Positions 54,864-64,000 of a stretch of 64,000 bases of DNA are shown piece by piece. The translations under genes and the position numbers were made by a program. The DNA comes from Candidatus Nitrospira nitrosa (GTDB lineage: Bacteria; Nitrospirota; Nitrospiria; Nitrospirales; Nitrospiraceae). The stretch lies in the NCBI RefSeq assembly GCF_001458735.1, contig NZ_CZQA01000008.1, positions 372,001 to 436,000 of the forward strand. The letters run 5' to 3'. Each line of letters begins with the position of its first letter. The stretch's first letter is position 1. A model generated the notes under the pieces. It saw only the letters and a list, made by a program, of their open reading frames with translations. It searched no databases and had not been told where the DNA came from.

Positions 54864-55187
54864 TCAAGAAACTACTGTTCGCTTCTTTGGCTTGTCTGGT
54901 TTGTGACTAACAAGGCGCTCTTTCAATTTACGAAACTGCGCATCTACACGGTCAACGAGCGCATCAATGGTGGCATACATCTCCGACGTTGTAATCTTTG
55001 CCTGCACTCGCTTGCCGCTTACAATACCAGTCACTTCTGCCTTGTGTTGAAGCTTTTCAACTCCCAATATCACCTGTAACGACCCAACCTTTAACCCATA
55101 ACGATCCAGCCGGCTCATTCGCGTTTCCACATAACTTTTCAGCGCTGGCGTAACATCCATGTGGCGGCCTGTGATTTTTAATGTCAT
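54864..55187 (-). CDS. hpf: Ribosome hibernation promoting factor, short form
   Basis: ATG 55187 has a GGAGG site and gives 107 residues, starting MTLKITGRHMDVTPALKSYV with VQAKITTSEMYATIDALVDRVDAQFRKLKERL (in part). This is the short HPF/YfiA type that binds the 30S decoding region and inactivates ribosomes in stasis. The frame reaches 55265 inside rpoN but lacks support there. It is directly downstream of rpoN, a typical arrangement. Confidence 0.93.
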   Translation of the reverse strand: MTLKITGRHMDVTPALKSYVETRMSRLDRYGLKVGSLQVILGVEKLQHKAEVTGIVSGKRVQAKITTSEMYATIDALVDRVDAQFRKLKERLVSHKPDKPKKRTVVS

Positions 55188-55230
55188 GCCTACCTCCAAT
55201 TTATTCCAGCCTGACGCAATACCTCTCTCA

Positions 55231-56736
55231 TCAAAAAAACTGTTTCCGCTGACTTGCTGAAGCAATATTCAACTCTGCCCGATACTTGGCGACCGTCCTC
55301 CTTGCAATGCGCACACCTTGAGTAAAGAGCTTGGCTGCAATCTCTTCATCTTTCAATGGTCGCTTAGCATCTTCCTCAGCCACCATTATTTTGATCATAT
55401 CGCGAACTGATACCGAAGAGTGCATGCCAGACGGCTCGTCGGCCCGCTGGAGTCCGGCATTGAAGAAAAACTTAAGCTCCAACATACCTTGTGGACAGTA
55501 CATGTATTTATTGGCTGTCACTCGACTGATCGTCGACTCATGCATCCCAATATCTTCAGCTACCTGTTTTAGGACTAACGGCTTCAGATACTGCACTCCA
55601 TGTTCAAAAAACTCCTCCTGAAACTTGACGATGCTCGAGACTACCTTAACAATCGTTCTATTGCGCTGCTCGATGCTTCGAATCACCCACTGTGCGGCCC
55701 GCATCTTTTCGTCCATGTATGCCTTCGTCTCAGGCGTACCACTCTGCCCCGACGAAATGAGCTGCTTATAATACGGGCTGATTCTCATCCGTGGCAGACC
55801 GTCATCGTTTAACAACACAACCCACTCCCCTTCATTTTTGACGACAAACACATCCGGCACGATGACGTAGTTTTGAGTATTGATGAATGGTCGCCCGGGT
55901 TTTGGCTCAAGCTCCCCAATTACCTTGGTTGCGTGAAAGACGTCCTCTACTGTAACGTTCAGGGCCTTCGCGACCTTTGCGTATTGTCTCCGCTCCAGAT
56001 CCTTTAAATGGTGAAGCACAATTGCTTCAATCACTGATCCCTTGAGCGCCCCAGGAGGTGCACCGAGCGACCCGAAGGGATTACGACCTACATGGCGCAA
56101 TTGCAAGAGCAGACACTCCGGAAGATCCCTAGCGGCAACTCCTGTCGGATCAAAGGTTTGAACGTCCTTCAGGACCGACTCCGCCTCCGATTCCGTAAAG
56201 TCCGTTCCCGCAATCACCTCAGCTAACGAAATGCGCAGATAGCCGTCATCATCTAAATTGCCAATAATCAAACGGCCGACGGTTTTCTCTCGATCCGTGA
56301 GTGTCGATAGAGACAACTGCCAGAGCAGATGTTCCTCCAGAGAGGTAGGCTTGGCCACAGTCTGCTCGTATGAGGGCAAGTCATCCTGCGCAGAAGCATA
56401 TTCAGTATCCCCGCCTCGCCGATCTCTTCCAAAGTACTCTTCCCAACCTGAGGCAGAAAACTCTTCCGGTGATCCTTGTTCTTCCCGCGATTCATCCTGA
56501 ACGTTCTGTTCCTGCCCAGCCGATGCTGCGACTTCCTCAGCCTTCCCCTCATTAACCGATGACTCCCCGTCCTCGACATCGGATTGGACCTCATCAAGCA
56601 GAGGATTCTCCAGGATGTGCTGTGTCAGGCTCTGTTGCAATTCAAGTCGCGACAACTGCAGCAGCTTAATCGCCTGTTGCAACTGTGGCGTCATGATGAG
56701 TTTTTGGCTAAGTTTCAGATCAAGACGCAGTTTCAT
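55231..56736 (-). CDS. rpoN: RNA polymerase sigma-54 factor
   Basis: The 501-residue protein has region I (MKLRLDLKLSQKLIMTPQLQ, AIKLLQLSRLELQQ), an acidic region II (about 60-110), the core-binding region, the helix-turn-helix DIGMHESTISRVTANKYMYC and the C-terminal RpoN box RIARRTVAKYRAEL. It directs transcription at -24/-12 promoters with enhancer-binding activators. No such activator is in the window. It lies between lptB and hpf. Confidence 0.97.
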   Translation of the reverse strand: MKLRLDLKLSQKLIMTPQLQQAIKLLQLSRLELQQSLTQHILENPLLDEVQSDVEDGESSVNEGKAEEVAASAGQEQNVQDESREEQGSPEEFSASGWEEYFGRDRRGGDTEYASAQDDLPSYEQTVAKPTSLEEHLLWQLSLSTLTDREKTVGRLIIGNLDDDGYLRISLAEVIAGTDFTESEAESVLKDVQTFDPTGVAARDLPECLLLQLRHVGRNPFGSLGAPPGALKGSVIEAIVLHHLKDLERRQYAKVAKALNVTVEDVFHATKVIGELEPKPGRPFINTQNYVIVPDVFVVKNEGEWVVLLNDDGLPRMRISPYYKQLISSGQSGTPETKAYMDEKMRAAQWVIRSIEQRNRTIVKVVSSIVKFQEEFFEHGVQYLKPLVLKQVAEDIGMHESTISRVTANKYMYCPQGMLELKFFFNAGLQRADEPSGMHSSVSVRDMIKIMVAEEDAKRPLKDEEIAAKLFTQGVRIARRTVAKYRAELNIASASQRKQFF

Positions 56737-56754
56737 GGCCGACCGTTTACTTTC

Positions 56755-57537
56755 CTACAATCTAAACTGTTCTCCAAGATAGACCGCTCTGGCGGTTTCG
56801 CTCCGGACAATCACATCAGGAGGGCCCGATTCCAAGATCACACCTTCATTAATGATATACGCTCGATCAACAATGGAAAGCGTTTCCTGGACATTATGAT
56901 CGGTAATTAAGATGCCGATCCCTTTCACTTTCAACCGCGTAATGATTTGTTGAATGTCCGCCACCGCGATCGGATCAATTCCCGCAAATGGCTCATCCAG
57001 CAACATAAAAGATGGAGTGGCCGCCAGCGCACGCGTAATCTCCAATCGCCGCCGCTCGCCGCCGGAAAGGGCGTAGGCCATGCTTTTCCGAATATGTCCA
57101 AGATCCAATTCTTTGAGCAGGGCATCGACCCGTTCATTTCGATCTTGACGAGCATATCCCAGCATTTCCAGAATGGCTAGAACATTATCTTCCACCGAGA
57201 GACGGCGAAATACGGACGACTCCTGGGGGAGATACCCGATACCTTTACGTGCTCGCTTGTACATTGGCAGGCTCGTAACGGATTCTCCTTTGAAAGTTAT
57301 CTCTCCTTCATCCGGCTGGCATAATCCAACCATCATATCGAAGATCGTCGTCTTCCCAGCTCCATTTGGCCCAAGAAGACCTACGACTTCACCTGCAAAG
57401 ACTTCGATCGCCACACCTTTCACGACCTTTCGGCCACGAAAGCTTTTCATTAATCCGTTCGCCCGCAGTGATGTACCATTCTCTAGTGCCACGCTCTGCA
57501 CCAGCCTGGTCGGTTCTTCCTCAACGCGTGGAGTCAT
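56755..57537 (-). CDS. lptB: LPS export ABC transporter ATPase LptB
   Basis: LptB powers LPS extraction from the inner membrane. The 260-residue protein has Walker A GLLGPNGAGKTTIFDMMVG, Q-loop YLPQESSVFRRLSVEDNVLA, signature YALSGGERRRLEITRALA and Walker B FMLLDEPFAGIDPIAVADIQ. About 25 extra residues precede the usual start (MTPRVEEEPTRLVQS). It overlaps lptA by 4 bases, consistent with one lptCAB-rpoN operon. Confidence 0.95.
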   Translation of the reverse strand: MTPRVEEEPTRLVQSVALENGTSLRANGLMKSFRGRKVVKGVAIEVFAGEVVGLLGPNGAGKTTIFDMMVGLCQPDEGEITFKGESVTSLPMYKRARKGIGYLPQESSVFRRLSVEDNVLAILEMLGYARQDRNERVDALLKELDLGHIRKSMAYALSGGERRRLEITRALAATPSFMLLDEPFAGIDPIAVADIQQIITRLKVKGIGILITDHNVQETLSIVDRAYIINEGVILESGPPDVIVRSETARAVYLGEQFRL

Positions 57538-58145
57538 TGTTCAGGCTGCCCCTCGCCTTCAATGCGGATATGGGACCCTCCTTCCACCACGCTACGTTCT
57601 TCGGCGAGAAAGAGAGTGATTTGCTTACCACTGACACGCGTCCCCTTTTCCCAAGCCACTGGATCGCCTGTCAATACAACTTTCTCGCCGTCTGCGAAGT
57701 AGACCGCCTTTTGGCAGGTCGCATGGCCATTTTCATACTTAATTTTGACATGGTGTGCCTCTCCAATCGCTTCAACACGATTCACCGAACGGCTCGACAT
57801 CGTTGATCCTGAATGCCCTGGCTGAACGTTGGATAAGGCTTGAGCGGAGTCACGCTGCTCGTCTCCCTTTCGCACTGTTGCCGCACCTTGAGAGTTCTTT
57901 GGCTGAAACGACACCACCATCTTATCAGAGTGCACGACCAACGAGCCTCGCGTAAGCACCACTGCCCCCTCAAAGACAGCCTGGCTATCCTGATTCCGTA
58001 CCGTCATCCGATTGGAAGTGATGGTCGTTGGAACACCAGGGGCCTCTACACTCCGCTTCAGACTCCCAGAGTCAGATGTGGGAGCGGCTGCCGAAGATCC
58101 TGACAATACAACACTAAGAAGCAGACACCAGATCCACATGGACAT
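57534..58145 (-). CDS. lptA: LptA-like periplasmic LPS transport protein
   Basis: The start is taken at ATG 58145 (ATG 58139 is nearby; the TTG at 58160 is less likely), giving about 203 residues with a signal peptide (MWIWCLLLSVVLSGSSAAA). The OstA-like beta-jellyroll runs from ITSNRMTVRNQDSQAVFEGA through VVHSDKMVVSF to TCQKAVYFADGEKVVLTGDP and ERSVVEGGSHIRIEGEG. A Ser/Gln-rich insert (about 110-140) interrupts the fold. The gene begins inside the 3' end of lptC. Confidence 0.85.
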   Translation of the reverse strand: MSMWIWCLLLSVVLSGSSAAAPTSDSGSLKRSVEAPGVPTTITSNRMTVRNQDSQAVFEGAVVLTRGSLVVHSDKMVVSFQPKNSQGAATVRKGDEQRDSAQALSNVQPGHSGSTMSSRSVNRVEAIGEAHHVKIKYENGHATCQKAVYFADGEKVVLTGDPVAWEKGTRVSGKQITLFLAEERSVVEGGSHIRIEGEGQPEQ

Positions 58146-58686
58146 CTTTGAGTATCTCAAACTCTTCTGATGATATTCGCCCCATCAGCCCTTGCCCTCG
58201 GATCTCCAACCCATGGCCCACGATCCGAACCGGAGCCGTCGTCCTAATCTCTCTCATTGCCTCTACCCATTCTAGCCGGTTGGTATAAATAGTGTATCCA
58301 CTCCTGGTTTGGACGACGATGGGAGTTTCTCGATTGGCTAATACAAAATCCTTGGTTACCGTATTAAAGGTCCCCTCTTCACCATGGACAGTCACTTCAT
58401 CACCAGATCCCCCATAAAAAGTCAAGACAACCTCGTGCAGAACGGCTCGCTTTTCCTGCTCAAAGATCCGTGCCTGCCTGGCTCGGACCTGCCATTCCAC
58501 GGCCTCCCCCTTCGATTGGGTAAAGGTAAACTCACCCAGTTTCGCATCGGCATCTTCAATCGCATTTGAGGAGACGGAAGCCCCACGAGAAGGGGACTCA
58601 GCATTTCTGAAGAGAAGGTAGCCAAGAAATATAGTCAGGAGGATACTCAAGGAAAGCAGGGCTCGGCGGGCGAAAATTTCCCACAT
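58114..58686 (-). CDS. lptC: LptC-like LPS export protein
   Basis: The 190-residue protein has one N-terminal TM segment (LLSLSILLTIFLGYLLF) and a periplasmic beta domain (FTFTQSKGEAVEWQVRARQA, LHEVVLTFYGGSGDEVTVHG, EGTFNTVTKDFVLANRETPI) typical of LptC. It links LptBFG to LptA. Its 3' end overlaps lptA by about 30 bases. It is the first gene of the lpt-rpoN run. Confidence 0.88.
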   Translation of the reverse strand: MWEIFARRALLSLSILLTIFLGYLLFRNAESPSRGASVSSNAIEDADAKLGEFTFTQSKGEAVEWQVRARQARIFEQEKRAVLHEVVLTFYGGSGDEVTVHGEEGTFNTVTKDFVLANRETPIVVQTRSGYTIYTNRLEWVEAMREIRTTAPVRIVGHGLEIRGQGLMGRISSEEFEILKDVHVDLVSAS

Positions 58687-58786
58687 TTCTGAATGATTCT
58701 CCAGGCATAGGAAGCTAGACCAGAGTCTGTATCTGGCACGATCTTAGCAGGTGGGATCAATCAAGTAAACGTCTCCCTTGAAAAGA

Positions 58787-58820
58787 AAAGCCCCCCAGGC
58801 CGTTCGGCCTGGAGGGCTTT
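58787..58820 (-). terminator. Terminator of the ribosomal protein operon
   Basis: A 16-bp stem with one mismatch (AAAGCCCCCCAGGCCG / CGGCCTGGAGGGCTTT) and a very tight loop lies 32 bases after rplQ. On the minus strand it is followed by TCTTTTC, a T-rich tail, so it is a good intrinsic terminator. Confidence 0.85.
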
Positions 58821-58851
58821 GGATGTTAATACAGTTTGGTTTGACGGAAAG

Positions 58852-59283
58852 CTAGGTGGATGGGGTTGCCTCTGCCGGAGAAGGCTGTGCTTGGCTTGCA
58901 CCAGACTTCTTCTGGGCTGTCGTCTCTTGACGAGCCACGAGCTCAATGGCGACCATTTCCGCAGCATCTCCCACACGACGGCGAGTCTTAATGATTCTGG
59001 TGTACCCACCAGGCCGATCTTTAAACCGCGCAGCAACGTCGTCAAAAAGCTTTGAGACGACGGTCTTACTGCGAAGAAATCCTAAGGCTCTCCGTCGAGC
59101 AGGAAGCGTCCCTTCCTTCCCGAGTGTGATCATGCGATCAGTAAATCCTCTGATTTCTTTGGCTTTTGCTTCCGTCGTTTCAATACGCTCGTGATCCAAC
59201 AACGATGTGACGAGGTTTCGAAAAAGGGCCCCTCTGTGTTTCGTCTGGCGACCAAGTTGTCGTCCTTTTTTTCTATGTCGCAC
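58852..59283 (-). CDS. rplQ: 50S ribosomal protein L17
   Basis: The 143-residue protein begins [20 protein letters not shown] and has [22 protein letters not shown] and [20 protein letters not shown], all standard L17. A C-terminal extension ([20 protein letters not shown]) goes beyond the ~115-residue core. GTG start at 59283. Last gene of the operon. Confidence 0.97.
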   Translation of the reverse strand: MRHRKKGRQLGRQTKHRGALFRNLVTSLLDHERIETTEAKAKEIRGFTDRMITLGKEGTLPARRRALGFLRSKTVVSKLFDDVAARFKDRPGGYTRIIKTRRRVGDAAEMVAIELVARQETTAQKKSGASQAQPSPAEATPST

Positions 59284-59307
59284 GGTGTTCCCCTTGGCTA
59301 AGAATCA

Positions 59308-60312
59308 TCATTCTGATTTTGGACTTCCGTTGTGTGGAGACGACGACGCCTCAACCTTCGTTCCTAATGAAAGACCCATTTCCGTGAGTATTTCTTTGAT
59401 TTCATTGAGAGACTTTTTACCGAAATTCTTCGTCCTGAGCATCTCCCCTTCAGACTTCTGAACTAAATCAGCAATCGTCTTGATATTTGCGTTTTTCAAA
59501 CAATTGGCAGCCCGAACAGACAACTCTAATTCATTCACGCTACGAGAAAGGTTCTTATTCACCTCGCGATGAGACTCCTCGTATCCTGCCTCGCTCTTTC
59601 CTTCGTTGCGCTCTTCTGGATTGATGAAGATATCCAAGTGCTCGCGTAAAATCCCTGCGGCGTTGGAAAGGGCATCCCGAGGACTGATCGTACCATCAGT
59701 CCAGATCTCCACCGCCAGCTTGTCATAGTCAGTCATACGACCTACACGGGCATTTTCCACATGAAAATTTACCCGCTTGATCGGAGAAAACACCGAGTCG
59801 ATGGCAATCACACCAATCGGCAACCCTTCTTCCTTGTTGCGTTCCGCTGGGACATACCCGCGCCCATGCTTGACCGTCATCTCAATATCCAGCGTGGCAT
59901 CCTTGTCGAGGGTCGCGATGTGCAACTCTGGGGTGAGAATCGTCACCTCAGCGTCATGAAGCACATCGGAACCCTTTGCTTCGCCAGGCCCCTTCTTTTT
60001 CAACCGAATGGTCTTGGGTTTATCCGTATGGAGTGCCAAGCGTAGACTTTTAATATTCAGGATAATTGCCGTGACATCTTCGGTTACGCCGGAAATAGTT
60101 GAAAACTCATGAACGACCCCCTCGATCTTTACAGTGGTCACCGCAGCACCGGTAAGCGACGACAACAAAATGCGGCGAAGGGCATTACCAATCGTGGTAC
60201 CGAACCCCCGCTCAAACGCCTCGGTTGTGAAGCGGCCGAATGTGGGGGACTGTGTATCCTTGTCGACTTCCACCCGCATTGGGATCTGAAAGTCCTTCAT
60301 CGCTTTGATCAT
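59308..60312 (-). CDS. rpoA: RNA polymerase alpha subunit
   Basis: ATG 60312 has a GGAGGG site and gives 334 residues. The N-terminal assembly domain has [20 protein letters not shown] and the C-terminal domain has [24 protein letters not shown] with [20 protein letters not shown], the helix-hairpin-helix that contacts UP elements and activators. The frame extends to 60345 but the extra residues are not conserved. It lies between rpsD and rplQ in the usual alpha-operon order. Confidence 0.97.
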   Translation of the reverse strand: MIKAMKDFQIPMRVEVDKDTQSPTFGRFTTEAFERGFGTTIGNALRRILLSSLTGAAVTTVKIEGVVHEFSTISGVTEDVTAIILNIKSLRLALHTDKPKTIRLKKKGPGEAKGSDVLHDAEVTILTPELHIATLDKDATLDIEMTVKHGRGYVPAERNKEEGLPIGVIAIDSVFSPIKRVNFHVENARVGRMTDYDKLAVEIWTDGTISPRDALSNAAGILREHLDIFINPEERNEGKSEAGYEESHREVNKNLSRSVNELELSVRAANCLKNANIKTIADLVQKSEGEMLRTKNFGKKSLNEIKEILTEMGLSLGTKVEASSSPHNGSPKSE

Positions 60313-60388
60313 GACCCACCCTCCATACCATCGAGTGACAAACACATTGACGGCTTACACCTGACCGAATAGCAACCAGACCAGCGGG

Positions 60389-61015
60389 CTATCGAGAATA
60401 TAATTCGACCACCATCTGCTCATTCACTGGCAACGTAATTTGGTCCTTAGCAGGAAGGGCCCGGACAATCCCTTTGAATGCCCCACGATCCAGCTCCAGC
60501 CACTCTGGGATTCCACGACTGTCGACTGACTCCAAAGCCGCCTGAATGGCCACAAGATCTCGACTCCGTTCCCGAATCTCGATGACATCGCCAGGCTTCA
60601 CCAAGGCACCGGCCACTGTAATCTTTTTGCCATTCAATGTGAAATGACCGTGACTGACAAGTTGGCGAGCTTGCTTGCGCGAAGCCCCAAAACCTAGGCG
60701 ATAGGCCACATTGTCCAAACGGCACTCAAGAAGACGCAATAACGCATCTCCGGTGACGCCAGTCTGCCGTTCGGCACGTTCGAATACTCCACGAAACTGG
60801 CACTCCTGAAGGCCATAAATCCGACGGAGCTTCTGCTTCTCACGAAGCTGCAGGCTATAGTCGGATGTCCGTTGACGCCCTTGTCCATGCTGGCCAGGGG
60901 GATAGCTCCGCCGTTCGATCGCACATTTTTCCGTCATGCAGCGCGTGCCCTTCAAAAAAAGCTTTTCACCTTCGCGCCGACACAACCGACAGACAGGACC
61001 ACGATACTTTGCCAC
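60389..61015 (-). CDS. rpsD: 30S ribosomal protein S4
   Basis: The 208-residue protein begins AKYRGPVCRLCRREGEKLFL and contains SYPPGQHGQGR and the S4 RNA-binding domain (RLDNVAYRLGFGASRKQARQ, LVSHGHFTLNGKKI). Four Cys (9, 12, 26, 31) make it the zinc-binding form. GTG start. S4 nucleates 30S assembly and often autoregulates the alpha operon. Confidence 0.97.
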   Translation of the reverse strand: MAKYRGPVCRLCRREGEKLFLKGTRCMTEKCAIERRSYPPGQHGQGRQRTSDYSLQLREKQKLRRIYGLQECQFRGVFERAERQTGVTGDALLRLLECRLDNVAYRLGFGASRKQARQLVSHGHFTLNGKKITVAGALVKPGDVIEIRERSRDLVAIQAALESVDSRGIPEWLELDRGAFKGIVRALPAKDQITLPVNEQMVVELYSR

Positions 61016-61104
61016 TGATGCCTCCTCGGAAAAGAGCTGCCCGAGTCGTTGACTATCCAGTCACCTGAAACCCCAAACCTCTACGACTCATTCGCTCGCA
61101 TGAA

Positions 61105-61488
61105 TTACACTCGACGTCGCTTGGGTGGACGGCACCCATTATGTGGGATGGGCGTAACATCACGAATCAAGTTGATCCGCAACCCTGCCCCCTGCAGAGA
61201 CCGAATCGCCGACTCTCGCCCTGATCCAGGCCCATTCACATACACGTCAATCTGACGCATTCCACTTTCCATTGCCTTCCTCGCTGCCGCCTCCCCAGCC
61301 CGCTGAGCAGCAAAGGGCGTACTCTTGCGTGAACCTTTAAAGCCCTGATTCCCGGCACTGGCCCAGACCACCGTGTTACCGCTCATGTCGGTAATGGTCA
61401 CAATGGTATTATTGAAAGACGCTTGAACGTGAGCCACTCCGCTCTGAACGATCCGGCGCTCCTTCTTCTTCCCTTTTTTCACACTCAT
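61105..61488 (-). CDS. rpsK: 30S ribosomal protein S11
   Basis: The 127-residue protein has the basic N-terminus [17 protein letters not shown] then [20 protein letters not shown] and the C-terminal [20 protein letters not shown] with RRV, all S11. Located between rpsM and rpsD as expected. Confidence 0.98.
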   Translation of the reverse strand: MSVKKGKKKERRIVQSGVAHVQASFNNTIVTITDMSGNTVVWASAGNQGFKGSRKSTPFAAQRAGEAAARKAMESGMRQIDVYVNGPGSGRESAIRSLQGAGLRINLIRDVTPIPHNGCRPPKRRRV

Positions 61489-61515
61489 ACTCGCTCCTCT
61501 CGATGGCGGAGTAGA

Positions 61516-61914
61516 CTACGGACGGGCTCCTGGTTTGCCTGCGGTTGGTCTTGGTTTACTACTCACACCGGCACGACGCCCTTTCCGGGTCCTTGCATTT
61601 GTTTTGGTCCGTTGACCCCGAACAGGCAAGCCCTTTCGGTGCCGGAGACCTCGGTAAGTCCCGGAATCTACCAGCCGCTTAATATTTAGTGACACCTCTT
61701 TTCGAAGATCACCCTCGACCCGGTAATCACGTTCAATGATTTCTCGCAATTTTACAATCTTGTCTTCGCTCAAATCTTTGACACGAACGGCGCCGTCAAC
61801 ACCGGCTTCAGCGAGAATCTGCTGAGCTGAGGTTCGCCCAATTCCGTAGACATAGGTCAACCCAATATCCGTTCGCTTATTCCTCGGTAAATCGACACCA
61901 GCAATACGTGCCAT
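61516..61914 (-). CDS. rpsM: 30S ribosomal protein S13
   Basis: ATG 61914, preceded by GGAGGAAGA, gives 132 residues starting [20 protein letters not shown] and ending in the basic tail [17 protein letters not shown]. The central [17 protein letters not shown] motif is standard S13. A longer frame to 61959 is unsupported. Confidence 0.98.
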   Translation of the reverse strand: MARIAGVDLPRNKRTDIGLTYVYGIGRTSAQQILAEAGVDGAVRVKDLSEDKIVKLREIIERDYRVEGDLRKEVSLNIKRLVDSGTYRGLRHRKGLPVRGQRTKTNARTRKGRRAGVSSKPRPTAGKPGARP

Positions 61915-62014
61915 TCTTCCTCCAGATACGAGCATCAGGTGCGAGCCCGCAGGCTGCACCGCTCTCCTGACTCTATATGTTCAGAACTCTGCATCACTGT
62001 GCACTACTCCACAG

Positions 62015-62128
62015 CTACCCCTGCCGCTGCTTGTGTCGTGGATTCTTGCAGAGGATCCGCACGACACCACGACGGCGAACGACTTTGCACTTCGCGCAAA
62101 TTGGCTTCACTGACGACTTGACCTTCAT
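62015..62128 (-). CDS. rpmJ: 50S ribosomal protein L36
   Basis: A 37-residue frame encodes [20 protein letters not shown] then [17 protein letters not shown]. This is L36 with the zinc ligands C11, C14, C27 and H32 (C+ form). It lies between infA and rpsM, its usual place, and is easily missed because it is so short. Between it and rpsM (61915-62014) is about 100 bases without another gene. Confidence 0.96.
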   Translation of the reverse strand: MKVKSSVKPICAKCKVVRRRGVVRILCKNPRHKQRQG

Positions 62129-62146
62129 GGCAATCCTCAACTCCCG

Positions 62147-62365
62147 TTACTTAAATCGATAGGTGATTCGACCCCTGGTCAAATCGTACGGAGACATCTC
62201 CACAGTGACCTTATCCCCCGGCAAAATACGAATGAAATGCATACGCATTTTCCCAGAGATATGAGCCAATATGATATGGCCATTTTCAAGTTTGACGCGA
62301 AACATGGCATTCGGAAGCGTCTCGGCGACTGAACCTTGAACCTCAATAATATCTTCTTTTGCCAT
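62147..62365 (-). CDS. infA: Translation initiation factor IF-1
   Basis: The 72-residue OB-fold protein [20 protein letters not shown]...[20 protein letters not shown] (in part) is a textbook IF-1, which occupies the ribosomal A site during initiation. It follows map by 32 bases and precedes rpmJ by 18. Confidence 0.98.
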   Translation of the reverse strand: MAKEDIIEVQGSVAETLPNAMFRVKLENGHIILAHISGKMRMHFIRILPGDKVTVEMSPYDLTRGRITYRFK

Positions 62366-62397
62366 AACGGTGGCTATACCCTCTTGCTCACGGTAGT

Positions 62398-63156
62398 CTA
62401 GGGCCTCTCCAACTGACTCATGATGCGAGGAGCTCCTGCTGGCTGTATGGCAATGGTATGTTCAAAGTGCGCCGATAAGCTCCCATCCACAGTGACCGCT
62501 GTCCATCGATCATCGAGAACGCGAACGGCACTCCGCCCCATATTCACCATTGGTTCAATCGCCAAAACCATCCCAGATTGCAATCGAGGCCCTTGTCCAG
62601 ACTTCCCGTAGTTCGGGACTTGGGGCTCTTCGTGCAGCTGTCGTCCAATGCCGTGGCCCACAAACTCCGTGACAACTGAAAACCCAGCAGCCTCTACATG
62701 AGCCTGCACCGCATGTGAAATATCCGTCAACCGATTACCAACAACCGCTTGCTTGATTCCAAGGTAAAGGGCTTCCCTGGTCACCTGTACCAACTTCTCT
62801 GTTTCATCAGGGACTCGACCAACTGCAACGGTCACAGCCGAATCCCCATAGAATCCTCCAACAATCGCCCCAAGATCCAAACCAATGATGTCTCCATCCT
62901 TCAGTTTACGTTTCGATGGAATGCCATGAACGACCTGCTCATTGACTGAAGCACAAAGCGTTTTAGGGTAGTTTCTATATCCTTTAAATGCTGGGATTGC
63001 GCCACGAGCTCTAATTTCCTTTTCAGCAATAAGATCGAGTTCGTCTGTGCTGATACCTGGACGAACAGACTGCTTTACGATCTCCAATGCCTCAGCAACC
63101 ACTCGGGAAGCCGCCGCCATAACTTCGATTTCGGCTGGCGTTTTCAGAATGATCAT
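62398..63156 (-). CDS. map: Methionine aminopeptidase, type I
   Basis: The 252-residue enzyme removes N-terminal Met. The metal ligands of the pita-bread fold are visible in order: [20 protein letters not shown] (two Asp), [20 protein letters not shown] (His), [10 protein letters not shown] (Glu) and the late Glu in [10 protein letters not shown]. It overlaps adk by 4 bases (ATGA). Confidence 0.97.
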   Translation of the reverse strand: MIILKTPAEIEVMAAASRVVAEALEIVKQSVRPGISTDELDLIAEKEIRARGAIPAFKGYRNYPKTLCASVNEQVVHGIPSKRKLKDGDIIGLDLGAIVGGFYGDSAVTVAVGRVPDETEKLVQVTREALYLGIKQAVVGNRLTDISHAVQAHVEAAGFSVVTEFVGHGIGRQLHEEPQVPNYGKSGQGPRLQSGMVLAIEPMVNMGRSAVRVLDDRWTAVTVDGSLSAHFEHTIAIQPAGAPRIMSQLERP

Positions 63157-63809
63157 GCCGTCTGATATACCGACAGAGTGCGTACAAGCTCTTGATAGAC
63201 AGCCTCAACTGGTTCAGCGCCATTGAGATGGGATAATAATTGCCGCTGCTCATAGAAACTGATCAGGGGGGCAGTCTGCTCTTCATACACCTTGAGACGT
63301 GTCTCAATTGCCTCTCGCTGATCATCACTTCGTTGGACCAACAGTTCACCACAGCGATCACAAGATACACCATTCTTTGATGGAGCAAAGTCCACATGAT
63401 AGGTGGCCTGACACTTCTGACAACTCCTCCGTCCACTCAAGCGCTTAATGATCTCTTCCCGGGAAACTCTAAAATTAATAACCCTATCGAGCTGGATCCC
63501 CTGTCCAGCCAACACTGCAGCTAGAGCCTCTGCTTGAGGAACAGTTCTCGGAAATCCGTCAAGGACAAACTTCTTCGGTTCTGATAGCTCTGTCAGTTTT
63601 TCCTTCACCAACCCTATGACCACTGAATCAGGAACAAGCCGCCCTTGATCCATGTGCCCTTTAGCTTCCAAGCCAAGCGACGTCTTATTACGAACGGCTG
63701 CTCGGAGCAAGTCCCCCGTTGAAATCTTGGCGATGTGATACTGGGCGACAATTTTATCGGCCTGTGTGCCCTTACCAACACCGGGAGCTCCGAGAAAGAC
63801 AACCCGCAT
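63153..63809 (-). CDS. adk: Adenylate kinase, long zinc-type lid
   Basis: The 218-residue enzyme interconverts AMP, ADP and ATP. The P-loop is VFLGAPGVGKGTQADKIV. The NMP site KISTGDLLRAAV and FVLDGFPRTVPQAEAL are intact. The LID holds CQKCQATYHVDF...VSCDRCGE, a four-Cys zinc site (Cys-x2-Cys twice). It lies between secY and map. Confidence 0.97.
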   Translation of the reverse strand: MRVVFLGAPGVGKGTQADKIVAQYHIAKISTGDLLRAAVRNKTSLGLEAKGHMDQGRLVPDSVVIGLVKEKLTELSEPKKFVLDGFPRTVPQAEALAAVLAGQGIQLDRVINFRVSREEIIKRLSGRRSCQKCQATYHVDFAPSKNGVSCDRCGELLVQRSDDQREAIETRLKVYEEQTAPLISFYEQRQLLSHLNGAEPVEAVYQELVRTLSVYQTA

Positions 63810-63811
63810 CG

Positions 63812-64000
63812 CTAACTACTTCTCCCTCTCAATGGTGCCATGCCCTTCCCCAGAAAACCCTCATAATTACGCATAAGCATATGAGACTCAATTTGTTGAG
63901 CCGTGTCCAAACCAACCCCAATGACAATCAGCAGCGATGTGCCACCAAAGTAAAACGGTACGTTTAACTTGTAAATCAAAAGCTCAGGGATCACGCATAC
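63812..64000 (-). CDS. secY: Preprotein translocase SecY, C-terminal part
   Basis: The visible ~62 residues are the C-terminal end of Sec[40 protein letters not shown] and [19 protein letters not shown], that is TM10 and the cytoplasmic tail that contacts the ribosome and SecA. The frame is open beyond 64000. The stop is 2 bases before the adk start, the common secY-adk linkage. Confidence 0.95.
   Translation of the reverse strand, partial: VCVIPELLIYKLNVPFYFGGTSLLIVIGVGLDTAQQIESHMLMRNYEGFLGKGMAPLRGRSS

Overview
The window is a bacterial chromosome segment that almost certainly comes from Nitrospira or a close relative. The best marker is a periplasmic chlorite dismutase precursor (16381-17175) whose motifs match the Nitrospira-type enzyme, including the proximal His and distal Arg. 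Supporting signs are a nitrate/nitrite-type MFS transporter, a lipopolysaccharide export system, a PEP-CTERM protein, type IV pilus assembly genes and a moderately GC-rich base composition. No phage, transposase, CRISPR array, rRNA or tRNA gene was recognised.

Layout. 1-9.9 kb: the end of a coiled-coil gene, recG, a membrane-anchored TPR/gluzincin protease, then poorly characterised genes that include a tightly coupled minus-strand run (MBL-fold protein, TPR protein, unknown, methyltransferase). 9.9-20.7 kb: a long minus-strand biosynthetic run read as ribBA-ribH-nusB-purB-cld-purC-(small membrane protein)-purS-purQ-(secreted protein)-purL-purF. 20.8-24.8 kb: a NarK-like transporter, a 220-bp palindromic mobile-element-like repeat, a HepT-MntA toxin-antitoxin pair and an RpoH-type sigma factor. 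25.0-27.2 kb: groES-groEL and a strong terminator. 27.2-31.7 kb: a short ribbon-helix-helix-like gene, a Sel1-repeat remnant, a half-length GlnE and, divergently, an ACT-domain/GlnE fusion. 31.9-34.6 kb: a secreted protein and four lipoproteins, three of them paralogues. 34.7-38.5 kb: three HDOD genes, each with a sigma-28-like promoter at matching spacing. 38.7-43.1 kb: a PEP-CTERM protein, an ABC-F ATPase, a CBS-domain protein and a surface-adhesin-E-like protein. 43.1-48.3 kb: glnA, glnB, nadE and aroB. 48.5-53.7 kb: pilMNOPQ behind a MerR-like regulator. 53.8-58.7 kb: lptC-lptA-lptB-rpoN-hpf-rapZ. 58.8-64 kb: the secY-adk-map-infA-rpmJ-rpsM-rpsK-rpsD-rpoA-rplQ ribosomal/transcription block, with secY cut by the window edge.

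Functional links. Nitrogen control is well represented: glnA carries the adenylylation-type Tyr motif, glnB has the T-loop Tyr51, and two GlnE-type proteins sit 12-16 kb away. Purine and riboflavin synthesis (GTP is a riboflavin precursor) are packed together with the oxyanion-detoxifying Cld. Surface functions (pili, LPS export, HDOD signalling with motility-type promoters) occupy the second half.

Most interesting items: the HDOD trio with shared promoter architecture, the ACT-GlnE fusion facing a half-size GlnE, the MITE-like element that supplies the hepT stop codon, the paralogous lipoprotein array, and cld translationally coupled to purB. Nothing here can be called a proven new system; these are the leads the sequence supports.
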